Shown: in pieces, positions 6,293-12,606 of the stretch
Numbering within the stretch: position 1 is the first letter of the stretch
Layout: the number at the start of each line of letters is the position of its first letter
Source of the DNA: JBGPRB01 sp964422155
Lineage (GTDB): Bacteria > Chloroflexota > Dehalococcoidia > Dehalococcoidales > RBG-16-60-22
DNA: 16,379 bases
Assembly (NCBI GenBank): GCA_964422155.1
Contig: CAYQZZ010000047.1
Coordinates: 1 to 16,379, forward strand
Direction: 5' to 3'
The notes under the pieces: model-generated
Databases searched by the model: none
Told to the model about the DNA's origin: nothing
What the model saw: the letters and a program-made list of their open reading frames with translations, nothing else
Program-made: the position numbers and the translations under genes

Positions 6293-7975
6293 GTGAAAAA
6301 ACTATTCCTTATCCCGCTAATCGTGCTGCTTGCAGCTAGCCTGGTTCTGGGCACCTGTGCCAAGCCAGAACCGGAACCAACGCCAACACCTGCACCCGCA
6401 CCCGCTCCAACACCTGCACCCGCACCCGCTCCAACACCTGCACCCGCTCCCGTACCCGCACCGGCACCAGCAGCGCCGGCGCCGGCAAAACCCACACCCC
6501 CACCTGCACCTAAAGGGCCAACCGGTACATTGCGTGCCACTGCTCCTTCCTGGCAAGAAACTCTTGACCCAAACCTCCAGACGACCTTTGAATACGCATT
6601 ATATGAACACCTGATAGGCATTGACACGGCGGGTAACTTCATTCCCGAGCTGGCCGAAAGCTGGTCAGTAAGCGGCGATGGATTGGTCTGGACTTATAAA
6701 ATCCGGAAAGGCGTGAAATTTCACAACGGTGATGACCTCACCGCTGCCGACGTCAAATTCAGCCTGGAGCGCATCATGCGGACCGGCTCAATGTCACCAT
6801 GGAAACCCGAGTATAGCGCCACCATCGCTCGCGTCGAGACCCCGGACAACTACACGGTAGAAATTTATTGTACAAAAGTTAACTATATGTTCTATACCTC
6901 TATCTGGGGGTGCCCTATTGTGCCGAAGAAGTATATCGATGAGAAAGGTGATGCATATTTCAACGCGCACCCCATAGGGTCGGCACCGTGGAAGTTCGTC
7001 AGGCTCACCCCGGGCGTAAGAATCGAATTTGAGGCGGTGCCGGACCACTGGCGCATCACGCCGGCTTTCGCGAAGCTGATAGTTTCGCTGGTGCCGGAGC
7101 CGAGTACCGCCTTAGCCGCGCTCAGGCAAGGGGAGACTGATATCGTCGCGGTTAACTTGGATGATGCCCTTAAGGTGAAGAAGGAAGGCTATGAACTGCG
7201 CGTCCTGGGACGCCCTACCTCGCCGGTGATATGCATGTTGGGTACCTGGGCTACTAAAGGGCCGCTATCGGATTTACGGGTTCGCAAGGCTCTTTCGCTC
7301 GCCATAAATCGCCGCCAGATTGCGAATACCTTCTTCAACGGGTTAGCCGAACCGGGAGGCGTAATCTGGACGGCCCCATCGAGCTGGGGGTATGACCCGG
7401 CCTGGACGACAAGCTCCTACTTCAAATATGATCCCGCTGCAGCCAAGGCGCTGCTGGCAGAAGCCGGATACCCGGGCAAATTCGAGAACCCGGTAATCAC
7501 CATATACTCTCACCCCACTAACGCCTGGCTTCCCGATTTACATCTAATCATGTCGGGCTACTGGGAGGCCATCGGCGTCAAGACTAAAGTGGTACCGATA
7601 GACGGGGGACAACTGAGGGGGATGATGTATGGGGCAAAGGAACCTTCATTATATGGGGCTGCTTGTATCTGGAATATGCCGACCATGCAGGTAAGTGTCC
7701 CGTTCCTCTTGAGCGCCATTCAATCGAAGGGCAACTGGCAGCTGCTGCATGACCCAACATTTGATGCCCTCTGGGCGAGCATCACCCTGGAACCGAATCA
7801 GGACAAGCAGATAGAGCTTTTCCGAAAGACCGTAGAATATATGCTCGACGCGTATGTTATACCTGGTATAGCGAACATATACACCTATTATGCTGTGAGC
7901 GATATCATCGGCGATTGGACATTGCGCTTCCAGTATGATTTATGGGGCGGTTTTGCAGGTATCAAAAAGAAGTGA
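6293..7975 (+). CDS. ABC transporter substrate-binding lipoprotein, peptide/nickel family (SBP_bac_5)
   Basis: A 560-residue extracytoplasmic solute-binding protein of the DppA/OppA/NikA family. It starts at GTG 6293, with AGGAGG at 6281-6286 (spacing 6). The signal peptide is a KK n-region, a hydrophobic core and a lipobox-like LGTC with Cys22 as the lipidation site; Thr at -1 is less usual. Residues about 24-75 are a Pro/Ala linker (PEPEPTPTPAPAPAPTPAPA...) that holds the binding domain off the membrane. The family core follows: LYEHLIGID, PELAESWSVSGDGLVWTYKI, RKGVKFHNGDDLTAADVKFS, then LSDLRVRKALSLAINRRQIA in the second lobe. The length and motif set are complete. Two permease genes follow after a 491-bp gap. 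The ligand is unknown; peptides are the default for the family, but sugars, nickel or opines are possible. Confidence 0.92.
   Translation: MKKLFLIPLIVLLAASLVLGTCAKPEPEPTPTPAPAPAPTPAPAPAPTPAPAPVPAPAPAAPAPAKPTPPPAPKGPTGTLRATAPSWQETLDPNLQTTFEYALYEHLIGIDTAGNFIPELAESWSVSGDGLVWTYKIRKGVKFHNGDDLTAADVKFSLERIMRTGSMSPWKPEYSATIARVETPDNYTVEIYCTKVNYMFYTSIWGCPIVPKKYIDEKGDAYFNAHPIGSAPWKFVRLTPGVRIEFEAVPDHWRITPAFAKLIVSLVPEPSTALAALRQGETDIVAVNLDDALKVKKEGYELRVLGRPTSPVICMLGTWATKGPLSDLRVRKALSLAINRRQIANTFFNGLAEPGGVIWTAPSSWGYDPAWTTSSYFKYDPAAAKALLAEAGYPGKFENPVITIYSHPTNAWLPDLHLIMSGYWEAIGVKTKVVPIDGGQLRGMMYGAKEPSLYGAACIWNMPTMQVSVPFLLSAIQSKGNWQLLHDPTFDALWASITLEPNQDKQIELFRKTVEYMLDAYVIPGIANIYTYYAVSDIIGDWTLRFQYDLWGGFAGIKKK
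6385..6447 (+). repeat. 24-bp tandem repeat encoding the Pro/Ala linker
   Basis: A 24-bp unit beginning aacacctgcacccgcacc occurs at 6385-6408 and 6409-6432. A third, partial copy starts at 6433. The unit is a multiple of three, so copy-number change would lengthen or shorten the linker by eight residues (TPAPAPAP) without shifting the frame. Confidence 0.75.
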
Positions 7976-8466
7976 AGCTATTTGTGAGCAGTTTTAGATT
8001 ACCCGGTTTTGTGTAGACCATACCGGAGACGCGTTGTTCAGAACGCGAGATGGATAGTGATAGTACCGGCAACCGGGAAAGCTGCTCGAGCCTCTGGATG
8101 TGGCTACGGCCAGTAAATTATCCTGGCCGTAGCTAACGCCAGGCCGGTCGCTGGTATTATTGTGTTCATGTTGCTTGCCTGAAGGCGAGACCTTCTGGTA
8201 CTTCGACTACACGACGCGACCCGTGCGAAGCAAACCACTGGCGATATGGCCCGTATAATGACTAATATGCAAGTGATATATAAGCATATTTGAAAATACA
8301 GACTACTACTACTTGCAGTAGACAAATGCCGCAGGCAAAAGGCAGGGGCTTGACCCTGGCTACTGACGCTGGTAACAGCCAAAATGTAAAAATATAAGAA
8401 TGTACGAGCGATGACCCAGTACGCTAAAGAGTACAGGGTATATGCTAGCTGCATTTAAAGGACAGG
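7976..8466 (+). other. Gene-free 491-bp gap inside the importer block, with a strong hairpin
   Basis: No convincing coding frame fills this stretch; a frame on the minus strand reads through the hairpin and looks spurious. The one clear structure is GCTACGGCCAG (8103-8113) paired perfectly with CTGGCCGTAGC (8123-8133) around a 9-base loop. There is no T-tract, so it could be an attenuating or mRNA-stability hairpin rather than a full terminator. A perfect TATAAT at 8254-8259 lacks a good -35. The importer genes therefore may be expressed as two units. Confidence 0.5.
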
Positions 8467-9381
8467 ATGGCGCGTTTTATATCCTTACGGATAATACAGG
8501 CGATAATAACCCTCATCGTTATCTCAATGGTGGTCTTTGCTCTGGCTAGGGCCAGTGGAGACCCTGTGATGCTGATGGCACCTCCGATGGCCACGCTGGA
8601 AGACATTGAAGAGATGAAACACCACCTGGGCCTGGATAAGTCAATCCCCGGACAGTACTGGATTTTCTTGAAAAATCTGAGCCATGGCGACCTTGGAGAA
8701 TCAATCCGTAACAGGCAAGCTGTTAGCAAACTGATAGCAGAAAGGTTGCCCAATACGGTATCACTGGGCTTATCGGCAATAGTCTTAGGAATCTTAGTAT
8801 CACTCATCCTGGGTGTTACGGCAGCGTGCAAGTTCGGCACATGGATGGATGGCGGGGTGAAGTTAGTGGCTATTCTTGGTCAGGCTTTGCCGAGTTTCTG
8901 GTTGGCCATTGTGGCTATCTCCATCTTCGCCGTGTGGCTAGACTGGTTGCCCACCAGTGGCATGGGGAGTCCCGCCCACTACGTCCTGCCGGTCTTGACT
9001 CTTTCCTTTTTCATGTTGCCAATAATGACGCGGCTGATCCGGTCCAGCATGCTGGAAGTCCTTGATAGCGAATACGTCAAACTAGCCCGAATAAAGGGGC
9101 TTCCGGAGAGGTTGGTAGTCTGGAAGCATGCGCTGAGAAACGCGATAATACCCCTGCTGACTGCGGCTGGCATCACATTCGGCACGATTGTCACCGGCGC
9201 TGTAGTAATCGAGACTGTTTTCGCCTGGCCGGGTCTTGGACGGCTGATGGCTGAGGCGGTGATAGGACGCGATTTTCCGGTGATACAGGCCGCGGTACTG
9301 CTGGTGGCTGTCGTAGTTCTTTTAGTGAACCTGTTGGTGGACATTACGTACGCAGTCGTTGATCCGCGTATCAGATATTAG
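8467..9381 (+). CDS. ABC transporter permease, DppB/OppB type
   Basis: A 304-residue inner-membrane permease of the binding-protein-dependent transport family. ATG 8467 is preceded by AAAGGA at 8457-8462. The first transmembrane helix is at about residues 8-28, followed by the extracytoplasmic region typical of DppB (GLDKSIPGQYWIFLKNLSHG, DLGESIRNRQAV). Five further helices lie in the C-terminal domain. The cytoplasmic EAA loop, EYVKLARIKG (202-211), which docks onto the ATPase, is intact. The ending VDPRIRY is typical of the family. It would pair with the permease starting at 9401. The protein looks complete. Confidence 0.92.
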   Translation: MARFISLRIIQAIITLIVISMVVFALARASGDPVMLMAPPMATLEDIEEMKHHLGLDKSIPGQYWIFLKNLSHGDLGESIRNRQAVSKLIAERLPNTVSLGLSAIVLGILVSLILGVTAACKFGTWMDGGVKLVAILGQALPSFWLAIVAISIFAVWLDWLPTSGMGSPAHYVLPVLTLSFFMLPIMTRLIRSSMLEVLDSEYVKLARIKGLPERLVVWKHALRNAIIPLLTAAGITFGTIVTGAVVIETVFAWPGLGRLMAEAVIGRDFPVIQAAVLLVAVVVLLVNLLVDITYAVVDPRIRY

Positions 9382-9400
9382 CAATTGTACTGGATGAAGT

Positions 9401-10273
9401 ATGGCAAGAGTTAGGTTCGGAACTAAGGTAACACAGTTTTGGAAAGTCTGGCGTAAGTTGCCCGTTATCCCGGTTACCATCTTTGTCCTCCTCATATTTG
9501 TCGCCATATTCGCAAATGTAATCACGCCGTATCCGCCTAATGAGATGTCACTGACGGACAGGCTTACGCCGCCATTCTTCATGAGCGGAGGGAGCCTGGC
9601 TCATCTTCTGGGAACAGACAACCTCGGTCGGGACATCCTCAGTCGCATGTTCTTCGGCGCCAGGATTTCTCTGAGTGTCTCGCTAATGGTTATTGCGATT
9701 AGCAGCGTTATCGGGACGACTTTAGGAATGGTAGCAGGGTATCTGGGAGGGCGCTTCGATGCCTTACTGATGAGGGTAACGGACGCAGCTCTGGCCTTTC
9801 CCGCGCTCTTGATTGCACTGCTACTTGGCGTCGCCCTCGGGCCGAGTTTTCGTACCGTCGTTTTGGCGCTGTCGGCGCTGGGCTGGGCTCCTTACTCACG
9901 CATGATGCGGGGAGAGGTCATTAAACTTCGTGGGGAGGACTTCGTAGCGCAGGCGCGGATTATTGGCAGTTCGCCAGTAAGAATAATAATGAAGCATATC
10001 TTTCCTAATGTGGTCAACACACTGGTAGTGTTGATGACGATGAGTATAGGGCTTGTGATTTTAATAGAGGCTTCTTTAAGCTTCCTCGGGGCTGGGATTC
10101 CACCCCCAACGCCATCATGGGGGTCAATGGTATCCGATGGCAGGAATCTCTTCGCTCAAGCTTGGTGGATCTCTTTATTCCCCAGCCTGGCTATTGGCCT
10201 TGTGGTATTGTCTGGGAACTTCCTGGGTGATTGGATTCGCGATAAAATGGATCCAAAATTGAGACAGCTATGA
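9401..10273 (+). CDS. ABC transporter permease, DppC/OppC type
   Basis: A 290-residue permease. ATG 9401 lies 19 bases after the DppB-type gene; its ribosome-binding site is weak. Family hallmarks are visible in order: the N-terminal OppC helix (about 20-42), HLLGTDNLGRDILSRMFFGA, the EAA loop EDFVAQARIIG (179-189), LSFLGAGIPPPTPSWGSMVS and the end GDWIRDKMDPKLRQL. It looks complete and forms the heterodimeric channel with the preceding permease. Its stop overlaps the start of the ATPase gene (ATGA at 10270-10273), indicating translational coupling. Confidence 0.92.
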   Translation: MARVRFGTKVTQFWKVWRKLPVIPVTIFVLLIFVAIFANVITPYPPNEMSLTDRLTPPFFMSGGSLAHLLGTDNLGRDILSRMFFGARISLSVSLMVIAISSVIGTTLGMVAGYLGGRFDALLMRVTDAALAFPALLIALLLGVALGPSFRTVVLALSALGWAPYSRMMRGEVIKLRGEDFVAQARIIGSSPVRIIMKHIFPNVVNTLVVLMTMSIGLVILIEASLSFLGAGIPPPTPSWGSMVSDGRNLFAQAWWISLFPSLAIGLVVLSGNFLGDWIRDKMDPKLRQL

Positions 10274-10737
10274 ACAAGGTAATGCTTAAAGTAGTGGATT
10301 TACACACCTATTTCTCCACTCGTCTAGGCGTGGTCAAAACTATCGATGGGGTGAGTTTTTATGTGCAAGAAGGGGAAACACTGGGCTTAGTTGGCGAATC
10401 TGGTTCGGGAAAGACAGTAACAAGTCTATCGGTCCTTCGATTAGTTGAGAAGCCTGATGGAAAAATCGTGGGAGGAAAAATTTCCTTCGATGGGAAGGAC
10501 CTTCTGGAGTTGAGTGAAGAAGAGATGAGGTCTTATCGAGGTAAGATAATCTCGATGATCCTCCAGGACCCAATGGTCTTACTCCTTCTTTTGTCGCTAC
10601 TTTACTTCTTCCGGAGAGCTGGAGCAAGCCTATTAGTGTCCACTACCTTATGTCTTCACTTTGTCCCATTTTCCCTGACGTCGAACAAGGTTACAGTATA
10701 TTCTTTGAATCTCATAAAAAAGACATTATGTTGTTAA
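10270..10737 (+). pseudogene. Truncated ABC transporter ATPase, DppD/OppD type
   Basis: The frame starts normally, overlapping the permease stop by four bases. The first ~102 residues are a good DppD/OppD N-terminus: an A-loop region, Walker A GESGSGKT (42-49), GGKISFDGKDLLELSEEEMR, and the Q-loop ISMILQDPM (Gln99). At about 10575 the homology stops abruptly. The frame continues into an AT-rich, low-complexity tail (VLLLLLSLLYFFRRAG...) and ends at 10735-10737. The signature LSGGxxQR, Walker B, H-loop and C-terminal oligopeptide motif are all missing; full-length members exceed 300 residues. It cannot be an active ATPase. The expected DppF-type partner gene is also absent. Confidence 0.85.
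10705..10732 (+). promoter_or_regulatory. Possible promoter for the small cupin gene
   Basis: TTGAAT (10705-10710) and TATGTT (10727-10732) are separated by 16 bases. Transcription would start near 10739, just ahead of the AAGGAGG at 10748-10754. A 10-base palindrome TTGTTAACAA (10731-10740) overlaps the expected start. The match is moderate. Confidence 0.35.
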
Positions 10738-10761
10738 CAAAAGTATTAAGGAGGCGAAACG

Positions 10762-11151
10762 ATGGCAGGATATGTTGGATCAATTGAGAAGCAGACCCTA
10801 GGCAACAATTATTTTAGACAAGTGTTGTTTACTGGGAAGTATGCCCAGCTCGTAGTGATGTGCTTACAACCTAGTGAAGAGATTGGTAATGAAGTGCATG
10901 CAAATGTTGACCAGTTCTTTCGCGTCGAGCAAGGTGAAGCAGCATTTGTTTTCGGCGGAAATGAAAAGCATCTGGTAAAAGATGGCGATGCGGTTATAGT
11001 TCCAGCAGGCACGTACCACAATGTAATAAATGCCTCGAAGAGCATGAAGCTGAAGTTATATACCATATATTCACCTCCCAACCATCCCGATAAGACCGTG
11101 CATAAGACTAAGGCTGAGGCAGAGAAGGCTGAAGCGGAAGAGCATCATTAG
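10762..11151 (+). CDS. Small single-domain cupin protein
   Basis: A 129-residue protein with a strong Shine-Dalgarno, AAGGAGG at 10748-10754, 7 bases before ATG 10762. The cupin motifs are clear. Motif 1 is GNEVHANVDQFFRVEQGEA (about 42-60), with E-x-H and a Gln in the position often held by Glu. Motif 2 is DGDAVIVPAGTYHNVIN (about 74-90), with its His. The C-terminus is a charged Lys/Glu/Ala tail ending in EEHH. No signal peptide is seen. The architecture resembles stand-alone mannose-6-phosphate-isomerase-like or oxygenase-like cupins, but no activity can be assigned. It follows the broken ATPase gene and probably has its own promoter. Confidence 0.88.
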   Translation: MAGYVGSIEKQTLGNNYFRQVLFTGKYAQLVVMCLQPSEEIGNEVHANVDQFFRVEQGEAAFVFGGNEKHLVKDGDAVIVPAGTYHNVINASKSMKLKLYTIYSPPNHPDKTVHKTKAEAEKAEAEEHH

Positions 11152-11801
11152 GAAGACAGGGCTTTGTCGGCCCCCGTATGGACAAACCTATTCTTGGGAG
11201 ATAGAAGCAAATTTTGAATTGGCGCTGGATCTGACCAAACCACTGGAAAGCTTTTCAAAAAGTCTCTACTCGAGAAAATGTGGTCCTCTCGAAGGCTGGG
11301 GTTCGCGGTATCGTAACCTCTTACCCAATATTATCTTTGAAAGCACTTGACGCAAGAGTCACATTCAAGAATTTTGTGACCATGAGTCAGAAGGCATTCC
11401 TTAAAGTACTCTAAGTAACGGCCCCTTTGTATAGCGCTTAAAGTTCAACTACGTGCGTCCCCAGCATGTTCTGAGCCAATAAATGAAGTGCAGAATTTAG
11501 TTCTTTGTTGGCGGTTTTTTTATTGGTTTTTTGCTGTTTTTCTATTGTATAAGTGCAATACACTTGATCAAGCCGGTTTGAGCTCATTTCTGCCCCGGTT
11601 TAATATCCAACTCAATGAAAATAGGTATCATATGGGTCGGATTATCCGTTCCGCAGGGGGCTAGGAGGAGAGGTTAGTTACTGCGCGCCCCTCTCGGCGG
11701 GACTACTCCCTGTGGGGATGGGGGGAAAGACTGCGGGATAGGCAAAGAATGTGACTGGGCGGTCAGGGTGGGAAAAGATAAGAAATGGGGGGAACTACGA
11801 T
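11152..11801. other. Gene-poor 650-bp gap inside the accessory block
   Basis: No gene with start, ribosome-binding site and recognisable family can be supported here. One frame that ends at 11350 (reading ...YGQTYSWEIEANFELALDL...) stays open for some 60 codons, but has no start signal and could be chance. The region contains a terminator-like structure at 11475-11521 and a G-rich stretch at 11650-11795. Its mixed composition suggests decayed or foreign DNA. Confidence 0.4.
11475..11521 (+). terminator. Rho-independent terminator-like hairpin downstream of the small cupin gene
   Basis: GCCAATAAA (11475-11483) can pair with TTTGTTGGC (11504-11512), with one G-T wobble, around a 20-base loop. 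GG and a run of seven T (11515-11521) follow. The stem is weak apart from the GCCAA/TTGGC base, and it lies some 320 bases beyond the cupin stop, so confidence is moderate. Confidence 0.45.
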
Positions 11802-12029
11802 ATGTCTATATATAATTGGCCGAGTAGAGAGGAAATGATGAGTATGATTCCTAAAATACATAGGGGGTATCTTAGCAAACGAAAAACAAAGCTTCAGTTA
11901 ATATCTTTAGTTCTCAATCCGTCAAGAAATCCTTGTAGAAAGTGTACGCCAAGAGTAATACTTGAACGTAATTTATTTATTGATTGCTTTATGTCTTTTC
12001 CAGCATCTCTATCTTCGTCGAATTTTTGA
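11802..12029 (+). pseudogene. Possible truncated gene start
   Basis: GGGGGGA at 11787-11793 precedes ATG 11802 by 8 bases. The first ~30 residues, MSIYNWPSREEMMSMIPKIH followed by RGYLSKRKTK, look protein-like. From about 11894 the frame runs antisense through the C-terminal part of the opposite-strand membrane-protein gene, where it is most likely a shadow. It may be the 5' remnant of a gene broken when the neighbouring DNA arrived. No family is recognised. Confidence 0.25.
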
Positions 12030-12538
12030 AAAGACTCAAATAAAGTAGCGTTGTATTTCTCTACACGCCTTAACAGCCAATCAACGTCATCCTCAAGCTC
12101 AGGTTGATTTATCAACACCAGATTTTCAGGTCGTAAGAAATTCTTCATTGCTGCTGTTCTTAGAAATCTGATTTTATGTTCTCCAAAAGATAATGCCTTA
12201 AGAGTGACTACCTCCATTTTGCCTATCTTGTCTATCTCGCTATCGTCGAAAATCACATCTATATCATTAATTCTCTCGGAATTAACAGAGGCCTCTCTTT
12301 GTAGGTTTTGGATAAGCTGACTACGGACATTAGATTCATGTGCCCTTTGCTGAGATCTCCACAAAGCCCAAGTTAACATTATTGAAAAAACAACACCAAA
12401 TACTGTTGCTAGAAACTTAGGGTAAAAGCTGTCCCAAAATGTGGCACCATATTTGCAGTAAGACCATATTGTAACAACAATAAGAATAAATATGACCCCT
12501 GCCATTGGCAAACAGAAACGTGTCCAATCTCTCTTCAT
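11894..12538 (-). CDS. Membrane-anchored protein of unknown function
   Basis: A 214-residue protein if started at ATG 12536-12538. A GTG at 12554-12556 would add six residues but overlaps a TATAAT. Two transmembrane helices lie at about residues 9-27 (LPMAGVIFILIVVTIW) and 40-62 (FLATVFGVVFSIMLTWAL). A charged helical domain of about 150 residues follows, probably cytoplasmic (RSQQRAHESNVRSQLIQNLQ; WLLRRVEKYNATLF). No family is recognised. The gene is much more AT-rich than uvrA upstream and uses ATA, TTA and AGA codons freely, a sign of foreign origin. It lies downstream of uvrA on the same strand, inside the region bounded by the uvrA direct repeats. It has no Shine-Dalgarno, and TATAAT (12545-12550) sits 6 bases before the ATG, as in a leaderless gene. 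Confidence 0.65.
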   Translation of the reverse strand: MKRDWTRFCLPMAGVIFILIVVTIWSYCKYGATFWDSFYPKFLATVFGVVFSIMLTWALWRSQQRAHESNVRSQLIQNLQREASVNSERINDIDVIFDDSEIDKIGKMEVVTLKALSFGEHKIRFLRTAAMKNFLRPENLVLINQPELEDDVDWLLRRVEKYNATLFESFQKFDEDRDAGKDIKQSINKLRSSITLGVHFLQGFLDGLRTKDIN

Positions 12539-12606
12539 GGTTGCATTATATAACACATTCGTATTTGGCTTTTACGACAACCTATTAATCAGAAAAATAA
12601 GAAGCT

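Noticed and set aside
8104..8454. 116-codon minus-strand frame in the importer gap
   Set aside because: It reads through the 8103-8133 hairpin, has no supporting start signal and has a low-complexity Ser/Arg/Ile-rich translation without domain features.
11170..11350. Open plus-strand frame (YGQTYSWEIEANFELALDL...) after the small cupin
   Set aside because: It looks mildly protein-like, but there is no start codon or ribosome-binding site, and an open run of about 60 codons is not rare by chance.
11690..11795. G-rich stretch as a possible G-quadruplex
   Set aside because: The G-runs are uneven and I could not place four runs of three or more with proper short loops.
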